In this document: piece after piece, positions 1 to 7,278 of the stretch | How the letters are laid out: each line of letters begins with the position of its first letter | Numbering within the stretch: the first letter of the stretch is position 1 | NCBI GenBank assembly: GCA_011053245.1 | Contig: DRGS01000040.1 | Span: 1 to 8,877 of the forward strand | DNA: 8,877 bases | From: Phycisphaerales bacterium | Lineage (GTDB): Bacteria > Planctomycetota > Phycisphaerae > Sedimentisphaerales > Anaerohalosphaeraceae | Reading direction: 5' to 3' | The notes under the pieces: generated by a model | What the model was told of the DNA's origin: nothing | Databases searched by the model: none | What the model saw: only the letters and a program-made list of their open reading frames with translations | Program-made: the position numbers and the translations under genes

Positions 1-103
1 GTATTGTAAAGGGCGAGACCTCGAACAGCTTGCCAAGATCGTCAAAAGACGCGATCCCTACATTATTTATATGTTCCACGATTTTTTGCTGTCTTTGCCG
101 CAT
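1..103 (-). CDS. DeoR-family transcriptional regulator, N-terminal fragment cut by the window edge
   Basis: Reading the minus strand from an ATG at 103..101 gives 34 codons that run off the left edge. The peptide begins MRQRQQKIVEHINNVG and continues through DDLGKLFEVS to PFTI. This matches the start of the DeoR helix-turn-helix: an R-Q-x-K-I helix, a glycine turn, an E/D-x-L-x-x-x-F-x-V-S helix, and the S-x-x-T-I that normally leads into R-R-D. A GAGG Shine-Dalgarno lies five bases before the ATG. The reading frame stays open upstream for about 22 codons to a TGA, but without a better start. The sugar-phosphate-sensing C-terminal domain (whole family about 250 residues) lies outside. The family usually represses sugar catabolic genes and is relieved by a phosphorylated sugar. 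Its divergent position suggests it controls the operon starting at 346 and itself. Confidence 0.85.
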   Translation of the reverse strand, partial: MRQRQQKIVEHINNVGIASFDDLGKLFEVSPFTI

Positions 104-177
104 TTTGGCCTCTAATCGAGCTTTTTGACGGTGATATAACTGCCATAATTTGCATTTGAACAGTCACACAGCTCTTA

Positions 178-206
178 TTTTGTAAATTATAGACTATTTT
201 ACAAAA
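178..206. promoter_or_regulatory. Perfect 9-bp inverted repeat, candidate repressor operator
   Basis: TTTTGTAAA (178-186) and TTTACAAAA (198-206) are exact reverse complements separated by 11 bases, so equivalent positions sit 20 bp apart, about two helical turns. The repeat covers the -10 and most of the spacer of the minus-strand promoter and lies upstream of the plus-strand promoter. Its core hexamer TTTACA recurs at 241 and 252. The arrangement suits a dimeric or tetrameric repressor such as the divergent DeoR protein. It is not a terminator: the stem is AT-rich and no gene ends here. Confidence 0.5.
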
Positions 207-213
207 AAATCAA
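186..213 (-). promoter_or_regulatory. Predicted promoter of the divergent DeoR-type gene
   Basis: On the minus strand, TTGATT (213..208) is followed after 16 bases by a perfect TATAAT (191..186). This would start transcription near 179, leaving a leader of about 76 bases before the regulator ATG. The -35 matches the consensus at four of six positions. The element lies inside the perfect inverted repeat at 178-206, consistent with autorepression (inference). Confidence 0.6.
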
Positions 214-231
214 TAAAATTTTTTAATTTTC

Positions 232-259
232 TTGACAAATTTTACATATTCTTTACAAT
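232..259 (+). promoter_or_regulatory. Sigma-70 type promoter of the catabolic operon
   Basis: A consensus -35 TTGACA (232-237) is followed after 16 bases by TACAAT (254-259), five of six matches to the -10 consensus. Transcription would begin near 266, giving an untranslated leader of about 80 bases. The surrounding DNA is strongly AT-rich. Because the core elements are nearly perfect, the promoter is probably strong and held down by a repressor rather than activator-dependent (inference). Confidence 0.75.
239..257 (+). promoter_or_regulatory. Tandem TTTACA hexamers across the operon promoter
   Basis: TTTACA occurs at 241-246 and 252-257, exactly 11 bp or one helical turn apart, filling the spacer and entering the -10. 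The octamer ATTTTACA at 239-246 also occurs at 196-203 within the upstream inverted repeat, and the reverse complement TGTAAA is at 181-186. Direct repeats on one face of the helix are a common operator form for DeoR-type proteins, so these are candidate binding sites that would block RNA polymerase. Confidence 0.45.
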
Positions 260-277
260 AGGGTCTGTCGTTGAGCT

Positions 278-292
278 TGAACTATCGGTTCA
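278..292. promoter_or_regulatory. 15-bp palindrome just downstream of the predicted transcription start
   Basis: TGAAC (278-282) and GTTCA (288-292) are perfect reverse complements around five bases. The site lies about +12 to +26 from the predicted start, a usual repressor position. It differs from the TTTACA sites, so it may serve a second regulator, or it may be a minor RNA hairpin. The evidence is only the symmetry and the position. Confidence 0.25.
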
Positions 293-324
293 GCCAGTAA
301 AAATAAACGAAATTTGAAGTTTTT

Positions 325-338
325 TACCTTTGGAGGTA
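325..338 (+). promoter_or_regulatory. Hairpin that includes the Shine-Dalgarno of the E1 gene
   Basis: TACCT (325-329) pairs perfectly with AGGTA (334-338) around a four-base loop. The Shine-Dalgarno GGAGGT is at 332-337, eight bases before the ATG at 346, so four of its six bases would be in the stem and two in the loop. This strong Shine-Dalgarno also decides the start at 346 over the in-frame ATG at 352. The stem is short, so an effect on translation is possible but unproven. Confidence 0.35.
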
Positions 339-345
339 TTTTTGT

Positions 346-2616
346 ATGTCAATGAAGAATGTCACTAATAAACCAGATTTTACCAAAAAAAAGCTTAGTT
401 TCGGTACGATCGACTGTTATCAATACGATAAATCGCTTAAAGATGAGCTTAAGAAAGGCATGACTGCCGACGATGCGATGTTCCTGTACAAGCAGATGCA
501 GTACATTCGTGCGTTTGAGACAGCGATAATCAAACTTCGCAGCGGCGAACTGGTTCCGTTTGAAGGTTATCAGTTTTCCGGAGCAACGCACCTGTCCATA
601 GGTCAGGAAGGCACCGCCGCAGGCGCTAACGCGGCGTTACGCAGCGATGACTATATAACAAGCTCTCACCGCGGTCACGGACACGGCATCGCAAAGGAAA
701 GCTATGCGTTGCGTGCAATGGACGACCAGAAACTGATGGACTTTATTGGCGGGGTAAGCTTTAAGAGCAACAAGAAAGAACTTCTTGAGCAGGCTCTTGA
801 GGTTCATCTTTACAGAACGATGACCGAGTTTATGGGCAAAGAAGAAGGTTACTGTCGCGGAAGAGGCGGCGGGATGCACATCGCGGACTTCAACGTAGGC
901 CACCTTGGCGCTAACGCTATTGTCGGCGGAAGTCTTCCGATGGCGACCGGCGCTGGAATGAGCATGATGTTTCAGGAAAAGGATCGGGTTACGCTTTGCT
1001 TCTTTGGTGATGGAGCTTCTAATAATGGTGTATTCTGCGAATCCTTGAATATGGCGTGCATGGGCCAGTTTGAAAAAGGTGTTCCGGTTATTTTCTTCGT
1101 CGAGAACAACCAGTTCGGTATGACCGGAAGGACAAGGGGCGAGATCACAGCTATTGACTACATCGCAAGACGCGGATGGGCCTACAATGACAAGGGTATG
1201 CACGCAGAGGTCGTTAACGGAATGGATGCACTCGCTGTTCAGGACGCTGTAAAACGCGCCGCCGAGATATGCCGCAATGGAGACGGACCGGTACTTCTGG
1301 AAGCTATGACTTACCGTTATATGGGTCACTCTTTGAGCGACCAGAGCCGTTATCGTAACACCGAAGAGATCGAAGCATGGAAATGCGAAGACGCCATCGG
1401 TGGTTTCAAGCAGCAAATGGTAAAAGCAGGCATCGCCGAATCAGATGAGCTTGAGCAGATCGAAAGGGATATTTACGAGCAGATGGAAGAGATCACCATA
1501 GCTGCCGCTAAGAGCGATTTCCCGGATCCGTCAACGATAATGGAAGGCCTTTACAGTGACAGTACCACCGATGAGATTTCCGCTGAGTTTAAAACCACCG
1601 AATATGAAAAGGAACTCATAAAAGATGCCAGAGACGGCAAGGGTAGAATGCCTTATCGAAAGGCGATCACAGAAGCGATGACCGAAGAAATGCTCCGCGA
1701 CAAACGCGTAGTTTTCTATGGTGAAGACGTTGCCGAGCATGGCGGCGCATTTGCGGCGACATTGGGCCTGATCGAGACCTTCGGTAGAAAACGCGTATTT
1801 AACGCTCCTATCTCCGAGGTCGCTATATGCGGTTCGGCGGTTGGAATGGCTATGACCGGAATGAGACCGGTAATCGAACTTATGTACATCGATTTCATTC
1901 TCATGAGCATGGACCAGCTCGGCAACCAGGCTGCCAAGAACAAATACATGTTTGGCGGCAAAGCAAAGGTTCCGATGGTTTGCAGAACAGCTATTGGCGG
2001 CGGCAAGGGTTATGCCGGCCAGCACTCGCAGAGCCTCGAAGCTATTGCGACACATATACCGGGCCTGAAGGTAGTCGCCGCTGCAACGCCAGCCGACGCC
2101 AAGGGACTTTTGAAAACCGCTATCCGTGACGACAACCCTGTCATCTTCCTCGAACATCAGTTGCTATACGGCGACCGGGACGTTGTTCCTGAAGGCGATT
2201 ATCTTGTGCCTTTCGGCAAAGCCGCAGTTCGTCAGGAAGGTTCGGATGTTACGATCATGGCGTATTCCTACATGGCAAAGATCGCACAACAAGCCGCTGA
2301 CCTGTTAGCCGAAAAGGGTATCTCCGCCGAAGTCATCGACATCCGAAGCCTTATTCCGCTCGATGTCGATACGATAATCAAATCGGTCAAGAAGACCAAC
2401 TACGCAGCCGTAATTTCTCAGGCTCCTGGGACCGGTTGTTACGGCGAGCATATCGCGTTCGAGATACAGCAAAAAGCATTTGATTATCTTGATGCCCCGA
2501 TAGAATTGATCGCTTCGTACGAATGTCCTCCGCCAATGGCACCGACACTCGAAGCTGAGTTCATGCCGAACGCAGAGAAGGCATGTGACCGTATCGTATC
2601 GATGTTGAATAAGTAG
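346..2616 (+). CDS. Fused alpha/beta E1 of a thiamine-diphosphate 2-oxo acid (or acetoin) dehydrogenase complex
   Basis: This 756-residue protein should catalyse the ThDP-dependent decarboxylation or cleavage step and pass the acyl group to lipoyl-E2 in the cytoplasm. Residues about 35-400 are the alpha half: S-H-R-G-H-G-H near 107, then the ThDP/Mg motif from GDG (221-223) to ENNQ (253-256), and a phosphorylation-loop equivalent, GHSLSDQSRYRN, near 327-338. A linker of about 30 residues leads to the beta half (430-756), with YGEDV at 458, PISE with the likely ThDP-activating Glu491, and GQHSQS with His560. The beta half (DQLGNQAAKNKYMFGG, then HIPGLKVV and TPADAKGLL) looks closest to the acetoin dehydrogenase/pyruvate dehydrogenase beta type, so the substrate could be acetoin, pyruvate or another 2-oxo acid. 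In many bacteria alpha and beta are separate genes. A segment at about 125-158 is extra compared with short alpha subunits. It is first in the operon, and E2 follows after 33 bases. Confidence 0.9.
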   Translation: MSMKNVTNKPDFTKKKLSFGTIDCYQYDKSLKDELKKGMTADDAMFLYKQMQYIRAFETAIIKLRSGELVPFEGYQFSGATHLSIGQEGTAAGANAALRSDDYITSSHRGHGHGIAKESYALRAMDDQKLMDFIGGVSFKSNKKELLEQALEVHLYRTMTEFMGKEEGYCRGRGGGMHIADFNVGHLGANAIVGGSLPMATGAGMSMMFQEKDRVTLCFFGDGASNNGVFCESLNMACMGQFEKGVPVIFFVENNQFGMTGRTRGEITAIDYIARRGWAYNDKGMHAEVVNGMDALAVQDAVKRAAEICRNGDGPVLLEAMTYRYMGHSLSDQSRYRNTEEIEAWKCEDAIGGFKQQMVKAGIAESDELEQIERDIYEQMEEITIAAAKSDFPDPSTIMEGLYSDSTTDEISAEFKTTEYEKELIKDARDGKGRMPYRKAITEAMTEEMLRDKRVVFYGEDVAEHGGAFAATLGLIETFGRKRVFNAPISEVAICGSAVGMAMTGMRPVIELMYIDFILMSMDQLGNQAAKNKYMFGGKAKVPMVCRTAIGGGKGYAGQHSQSLEAIATHIPGLKVVAAATPADAKGLLKTAIRDDNPVIFLEHQLLYGDRDVVPEGDYLVPFGKAAVRQEGSDVTIMAYSYMAKIAQQAADLLAEKGISAEVIDIRSLIPLDVDTIIKSVKKTNYAAVISQAPGTGCYGEHIAFEIQQKAFDYLDAPIELIASYECPPPMAPTLEAEFMPNAEKACDRIVSMLNK

Positions 2617-2649
2617 AATATATATACAGATAAAAGCTAAGGAGTTTAT

Positions 2650-3969
2650 ATGGCTGTTGAAATAAAAGTTCCGATACCAGATCAGACTACCGAAGAGGTA
2701 AGGATCGTTGCCTGGAAAAAGGCTGTCGGTGATACGGTAAAAAAAGGCGAGGTTATCCTTGAGATAGAGACTGACAAAGCTGTAATGGAAGTCGAATCGG
2801 CAGGCGATGGCGTTGTGCTAAAGCAGTTGGTCGAAGTCGATGATATGGTTGCCGTTGGTAAGGTCATAGGCTTTATCGGTGCAGCGGGCGAAGAAGTTGC
2901 TGACGCTGACGCTGCCGAACCTGTTTCCAAAGAAGCAGCGGCGCCCGCAAAGCAAGAGACGACAACCGGTTTTACACGCAAAGATATAAGCGTTACACCG
3001 CTTGCTCGAAAGATAGCCGAAAAGACCGGCCTCAGCCTTGAAAATATCAAAGGTACAGGCGCTGGCGGCAAGATAGTGCGAAAAGATCTTGAAGCGGCCC
3101 CTGCCGGTGCAGCAGCGTCTACACACGATGGCAGATTGTTCGCCTCGCCCAATGCCAAAAGGCTTGCAAAGGAGCTGGGCGTCGACATATATTCGATCAC
3201 AGGCACAGGCACCGGCGGCAGGATAATCGGTAAAGATGTAACTGCCTATGCACAGAACAAACCTTCGATGGATTACTCGCCCGCAGAAGGTCAGCCCCAG
3301 CCCGGCACTGAAGTACCGTTAACAAAGATGCGTCGCGCCATCGGTATCAATTTGCAAAATAGTTTCCGCGATACGCCGCACTTTAACGTTACGATGCCTA
3401 TTGAGATGACAAGAGCGATGAAGTTCCGCAGCCAGATCAATAAGGGCAAGGAAAAGAAGGATAAGGTCTCCGTAAACGATCTCGTCATTAAGGGCTGTTC
3501 AATGGCCCTGAGGCAGTACCCGGCGGTAAACAGCAAGTTCCTCGAAGACAGGATCAAATACGAAGCCGATGTCAATATCGGTATCGCCACTGCGCTGCCC
3601 ACGGGTCTCATCGTACCGGTTGTGATGAACGCGGACAAGTTGGATTGGAAGTTACTCGCGGCCGAAGCCAAATCGGTCATTCAGCAGGCAAGAAACGGCA
3701 AACTCATCGGCCTTGGCAAGGGAACATTCACCGTATCTAACCTTGGTATGTTCGGCGTTGACGAATTTACAGCTATCATCAATCCTCCCGAAGCGGCAAT
3801 ACTGGCGGTAGGCGGCTTGAAGCAGGAAGTCGTCTCAATAGATGGAATGATAGGGATCAAACCGATGATGAAGGTAACACTTTGCAGCGACCATCGCGTC
3901 GTCGACGGGGCACTTGCCGCACAGTTCCTGCTTAGCTTGAAGCGTTATCTCGAAGAAGATATTGCGTAA
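2650..3969 (+). CDS. Dihydrolipoamide acyltransferase (E2) with one lipoyl and two subunit-binding domains
   Basis: This 439-residue E2 core subunit transfers the acyl group from E1 via lipoamide to CoA. Residues 1-80 are a lipoyl domain with the modified Lys43 in ETDKA. An Ala/Glu/Lys-rich linker (81-112) follows. Two peripheral-subunit-binding domains come next, at about 114-150 (TPLARKIAEKTG, then GTGAGGKIVRKD) and 164-200 (SPNAKRLAKELG, then GTGTGGRIIGKD). A second linker leads to the catalytic domain (about 220-439) with the signature SDHRVVDG, catalytic His415 and Asp419. Most E2 proteins have a single binding domain, so the pair is unusual. Perhaps one holds E3 and the other E1 (inference). 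No E3 gene is in the window. An AAGGAG Shine-Dalgarno lies five bases before the ATG. The substrate should follow that of the E1 just upstream. Confidence 0.92.
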   Translation: MAVEIKVPIPDQTTEEVRIVAWKKAVGDTVKKGEVILEIETDKAVMEVESAGDGVVLKQLVEVDDMVAVGKVIGFIGAAGEEVADADAAEPVSKEAAAPAKQETTTGFTRKDISVTPLARKIAEKTGLSLENIKGTGAGGKIVRKDLEAAPAGAAASTHDGRLFASPNAKRLAKELGVDIYSITGTGTGGRIIGKDVTAYAQNKPSMDYSPAEGQPQPGTEVPLTKMRRAIGINLQNSFRDTPHFNVTMPIEMTRAMKFRSQINKGKEKKDKVSVNDLVIKGCSMALRQYPAVNSKFLEDRIKYEADVNIGIATALPTGLIVPVVMNADKLDWKLLAAEAKSVIQQARNGKLIGLGKGTFTVSNLGMFGVDEFTAIINPPEAAILAVGGLKQEVVSIDGMIGIKPMMKVTLCSDHRVVDGALAAQFLLSLKRYLEEDIA

Positions 3970-3989
3970 TACGCCGCTGCGAAAATGGA

Positions 3990-5033
3990 ATGACGAATAT
4001 GAAAGCAATGTTACTAACCGGCATTGACCGAATGGAAATGCGCGAAGTTGCGGACCCCGTCATCGAAAACGATAGTGATGTTCTCATTAAGATGGCTGCG
4101 GTGGGTGTCTGTGGAAGCGATGTGCATTATTATGTTTCTGGCAATATCGGCAGCCAGGTCGTAGAATATCCTTTTGCGGTCGGTCACGAATGCGTGGGAG
4201 TCGTTGAAAGAATCGGCTCAGCGGTTACGGGTGTAAAACCGGGCGAACGGGTTGCGATAGAACCTGCCGTTTCGTGCGGGGAATGCGACCAGTGTAAAGC
4301 AGGCAGGCGTCACACATGCAGAAAGTTGAAATTTCTCGGTTGCCCGGGGCAGGTGGAAGGATGCCTTTCGGAATATATCGTTATGCCGCAGGAATGCTGC
4401 TTTAAGATCAAAGAGAGCATGACGTTTGTCCAAGCTGCCATATCGGAACCGCTTGCGATAGGTGTTTACGCCGTGAAGCAGTCGGTCGCGATGAAAGGCG
4501 CTAAGGTTGGTATCTTAGGCGTCGGGCCGATAGGTTTAAGCGTTTTACTACCTGCAAGGGCGCAGGGCGCCGAAAAAATATATATTACCGACAAGATCGA
4601 CGACCGCGTTAAGATCGCAAAGGACGCAGGCGCCAATTGGGCGGGCAATTGCGACAAGGTAAATATCGTTGAAGAGATAAAGGCGATCGAGCCGGGCGGT
4701 CTTGACGTTGTTTTTGAATGCTGCGGCCAGCAGGATGCAATAGACCAGGCAATAGAATTGTTGAAACCGGGCGGCAAATTAATGCTGATCGGAATACCGA
4801 CGGTTGACAGGGTATCTTTTACTGTCGATAAAATGCGGCGCAAGGAAATATGCGTTCAGAACGTAAGGCGTCAGGTCGATTGTGTGCAGGATGCACTTGA
4901 TATGATCGACAACAAGGATTTCGATGTTGATTTCATGGCTACGCATCACTTTCCGTTCGAAGAAACAAAGGAAGCTTTCGATCTTGTCGCAAATTATAAA
5001 GACGGTGTTATTAAGGCTATGATCGATTTTTAA
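3990..5033 (+). CDS. Zinc-dependent polyol dehydrogenase, sorbitol/xylitol dehydrogenase type
   Basis: This 347-residue medium-chain dehydrogenase likely oxidises a secondary alcohol of a polyol to a ketose with NAD+, or runs the reverse. Catalytic zinc ligands are Cys41 in VGVCGSDVHYY, His66 and Glu67 in GHE, and possibly Glu153. The structural zinc cysteines are at 96, 99, 102 and 110. The Rossmann motif GVGPIG is at 177-182, and Asp201 at the end of the second strand favours NAD over NADP. The GSDVHYY...G-I-G run and overall length resemble bacterial sorbitol, xylitol and butanediol dehydrogenases. The exact substrate is not readable. The start at 3990 has no clear Shine-Dalgarno. An ATG at 3999 (MKAMLL) has GGAA eight bases upstream and the usual family N-terminus, so 3999 may be the true start. 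It lies between E2 and the SDR gene. Confidence 0.88.
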   Translation: MTNMKAMLLTGIDRMEMREVADPVIENDSDVLIKMAAVGVCGSDVHYYVSGNIGSQVVEYPFAVGHECVGVVERIGSAVTGVKPGERVAIEPAVSCGECDQCKAGRRHTCRKLKFLGCPGQVEGCLSEYIVMPQECCFKIKESMTFVQAAISEPLAIGVYAVKQSVAMKGAKVGILGVGPIGLSVLLPARAQGAEKIYITDKIDDRVKIAKDAGANWAGNCDKVNIVEEIKAIEPGGLDVVFECCGQQDAIDQAIELLKPGGKLMLIGIPTVDRVSFTVDKMRRKEICVQNVRRQVDCVQDALDMIDNKDFDVDFMATHHFPFEETKEAFDLVANYKDGVIKAMIDF

Positions 5034-5034
5034 T

Positions 5035-5760
5035 ATGAATGACCTGAAAAACAAAATTGCAATAGTTACCGGTGCCAGTCGCGGAATAGGCCGTGAGATA
5101 GCGGTTTCTTTAGGCAAAATGGGCGCTAAGCTCGTTCTCGCCGCCCGAAACAAAGAACTCCTTGAAGAAGTTGCACAGCAGATAAAAGATAATGGCGCAA
5201 ACGCCGAAATCTTTCAGTTGGAACTGGAAAACGAAGATTCAATAAAAGCCCTTGTCGATTTTGTAAAGGACAAGTTCGGCGCCCTTGACATATTGGTTAA
5301 CAATGCCGGCATTACTCACTCGGCATCCCTTGAAGAAACAGCAACCGAAGATTATGACAAGGTGATGAGTGTTAATGTGCGTGGGCCTTTTATTCTGTGC
5401 AGAGAAGCTTTGGGTTTGTTAAGGAAGTCCGACAGCGGCAGAATAATAAATATATCTTCCGTAGTCGGCGTTAAGGGCTATCCGCAGCAAAGTGCTTATA
5501 CTGCTTCAAAGCACGCACTGCGGGGCATGAGTATATCGTTGGCAAATGAGTTGAAAGGCACTTCCATCCGCGTACATGTAATATGTCCCGGCGGAGTCAA
5601 TACCGAAATGGTAGAACGGGTAAGGCCCGACATTAATAAAGATGAATTGATCGGCTCGGAAGAAGTTGCAGAACTTGTCGGATACCTGGCATCGTGCAAA
5701 GGAAATGGTATTGTCGATGAGATACGCATTCGGCGGCAAACTTCTGATCCATGGTTTTAG
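5035..5760 (+). CDS. Short-chain dehydrogenase/reductase (SDR), classical type
   Basis: This 241-residue classical SDR is probably a soluble NAD(P)-dependent oxidoreductase acting on a hydroxy or keto group of a pathway intermediate. It shows the cofactor motif TGASRGIG (12-19), NNAG (89-92), Asn114, and the catalytic Ser142, Tyr155 and Lys159, followed by CPGGVNTEM (184-192). The end of the second strand reads AARN with no acidic residue, which leans to NADP(H). The C-terminal tail VDEIRIRRQTSDPW is compact and complete. The start lies one base after the stop of the polyol dehydrogenase, and I see no good Shine-Dalgarno, so translation is probably coupled. Substrates of SDRs cannot be read from sequence. 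A keto-sugar, acetoin or lactaldehyde-like compound would all fit the operon. Confidence 0.88.
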   Translation: MNDLKNKIAIVTGASRGIGREIAVSLGKMGAKLVLAARNKELLEEVAQQIKDNGANAEIFQLELENEDSIKALVDFVKDKFGALDILVNNAGITHSASLEETATEDYDKVMSVNVRGPFILCREALGLLRKSDSGRIINISSVVGVKGYPQQSAYTASKHALRGMSISLANELKGTSIRVHVICPGGVNTEMVERVRPDINKDELIGSEEVAELVGYLASCKGNGIVDEIRIRRQTSDPWF

Positions 5761-5784
5761 AAACTCTTTTTCTGGAGAAATAAG

Positions 5785-7266
5785 ATGGCTGATACGAAAC
5801 AATATATTGCAGTTGATCTGGGTGCCGAGAGCGGTAGAGTTATGCTCGGTACTGTTTCTGATTCTACGCTTGAACTTGAAGAGATACATCGTTTCGGTAA
5901 CGGGCCCGTAGAACAAAAAAGTTCGCTGCGATGGGATTTTGACAAGCTGTTTTCCAACATCAAAGACGGAATATCCAAAGCCGTCAAAGCTGCTGACGGG
6001 CAGGTTTGCGGTATTGGTGTCGATAGCTGGGGTGTCGACTTTGGCCTTATTGACGAAAACGGTAAACTCATTGAGAACCCATACCACTATCGCGACAGCC
6101 GGACCGATGAGATGATGGATAAAGCCTTTTCAATAATGGGCAAACGCAAAGTATATGACAACACCGGCATTCAGTTTATGCAGCTAAATACGGTTTATCA
6201 GTTATTGGCGGCCAAGACATCTCGCCCTGGACTTTTAGAAAAGGCAAGCAAGCTGATCTTCATCGCCGATCTCGTTTCATATCATCTCTGCGGAGAAGTT
6301 TTTGCCGAATACAGTCTTGCAAGCACCTCGCAACTTATGGACATGAATACGAAGCAGTGGTCAAAGGAAATTTTCGATAAACTTTCACTGCCGATAGAGC
6401 TTATGCCGCCGATAGTTACTCCGGGTACCGTTGTCGGTAAACTCAAGGACGAACTGGCAGAAAAATTCGGATGCGGACCTATTGATCTTATCGCTATCGG
6501 TTCACACGATACGGCAAGCGCCGTTGCCGCCGTTCCTGCAAAAGAAGATAACTGGGCGTACCTGTCAAGCGGAACGTGGTCACTGATGGGGTTAGAGATA
6601 CCCGACGCTGCTATAAACGACGAAACCTTCAAGTATCAGTTCACCAACGAAGGCGGCGTAGCCAATACCATTCGCCTGCTCAAAAACATCATGGGCCTCT
6701 GGATCGTTCAGGAGTGCAAGCGGCAGTGGCAAAGCGAAGGTAACGATCTGTCGTATTCTCAGATAACGCAGATGGCACAGGATGCCGAACCTTTTAAGGC
6801 ATTTATTGACCCCAACGACAGTGCCTTCTTTGCTCCGGGCGGTATGCCGGGAAGGATCAAACAGTACCTTGCCGATAACGGTTGTCCAGCGGTAACCGAT
6901 AAAGGCCAGATAGTGCGGATCGCCTTAGAGAGTCTTGCGTTGAATTATCGCTGGTGTATCGAAAAGCTTGAAGAGATATCCGGCAGCAGTGTTGACGTTT
7001 TGCATATTGTAGGCGGTGGAATACAAAATGAACTGCTTTGTCAGTTTGCAGCTAACGCAACGGGAAAGAAAGTTGTCACAGGCCCGATCGAAGCGACCGC
7101 AAGCGGCAATATTATCATGCAGGCGATCGCAAACGGCCAGATCGAGTCCTTACAGAAGGCAAGGGAAGTGGTTGCCAATTCTTTCGAATTGAAAACCTAC
7201 CTGCCTCAGGACACGGATATCTGGGCCGAGCAGTACAAAAAATTAGAAGATGTTTTTAATCAGTAA
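5785..7266 (+). CDS. rhaB: L-rhamnulokinase-type FGGY sugar kinase
   Basis: This 493-residue kinase of the FGGY family should phosphorylate a ketose at O-1 with ATP, classically L-rhamnulose to L-rhamnulose 1-phosphate. It matches remembered E. coli RhaB along its length: AVDLGAESGRVML at 9-21, VDSWGVDF at 79-86, YRDSRT at 102-107, TGIQFMQLNTVYQL at 127-140, GSHDTASA with the catalytic base Asp242, LSSGTWSLMG at 260-269, LLKNIMGLW at 298-306, and the ATP-binding HIVGGGIQN at 407-415. No key residue is missing. RhaB-like kinases in some bacteria act on L-fuculose or other 6-deoxyketoses, so the substrate is less certain than the reaction. GGAG lies seven bases before the ATG. The companion isomerase (RhaA) and aldolase (RhaD) are not in the window. 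Confidence 0.9.
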   Translation: MADTKQYIAVDLGAESGRVMLGTVSDSTLELEEIHRFGNGPVEQKSSLRWDFDKLFSNIKDGISKAVKAADGQVCGIGVDSWGVDFGLIDENGKLIENPYHYRDSRTDEMMDKAFSIMGKRKVYDNTGIQFMQLNTVYQLLAAKTSRPGLLEKASKLIFIADLVSYHLCGEVFAEYSLASTSQLMDMNTKQWSKEIFDKLSLPIELMPPIVTPGTVVGKLKDELAEKFGCGPIDLIAIGSHDTASAVAAVPAKEDNWAYLSSGTWSLMGLEIPDAAINDETFKYQFTNEGGVANTIRLLKNIMGLWIVQECKRQWQSEGNDLSYSQITQMAQDAEPFKAFIDPNDSAFFAPGGMPGRIKQYLADNGCPAVTDKGQIVRIALESLALNYRWCIEKLEEISGSSVDVLHIVGGGIQNELLCQFAANATGKKVVTGPIEATASGNIIMQAIANGQIESLQKAREVVANSFELKTYLPQDTDIWAEQYKKLEDVFNQ

Positions 7267-7278
7267 CCGAAAGCAAAT

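Noticed and set aside
266..345. Possible riboswitch or attenuator in the operon leader
   Set aside because: The leader is only about 80 bases, with two short hairpins and no GC-rich stem followed by a U-run, and no known riboswitch core that I recognise.
637..1416. Minus-strand open frame of 259 codons within the E1 gene
   Set aside because: It is fully antisense to a well-supported enzyme gene, its peptide shows no recognisable domain, and no Shine-Dalgarno or promoter context stands out.
1531..2157. Minus-strand open frame of 208 codons within the E1 gene
   Set aside because: Antisense shadow of the conserved beta half of E1, with a low-complexity non-protein-like composition.
346..2616. 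Calling the E1 a branched-chain 2-oxo acid dehydrogenase
   Set aside because: The loop GHSLSD and the beta-half motifs look like the pyruvate/acetoin types rather than the G-H-H-S-T-S-D loop of branched-chain enzymes.
2682..3212. Minus-strand open frame of 176 codons opposite E2
   Set aside because: Ser/Ala/Thr/Pro-rich translation typical of the reverse complement of an Ala/Glu/Lys-rich coding region.
5666..5911. Plus-strand 81-codon frame bridging the SDR and kinase genes
   Set aside because: Out of frame with both, no Shine-Dalgarno, and the neighbouring genes are complete, so it is not a frameshifted tail of the SDR.
5506..6087. Minus-strand open frame spanning the end of the SDR gene and the start of the kinase gene
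   Set aside because: It overlaps two well-supported plus-strand genes and shows no domain.
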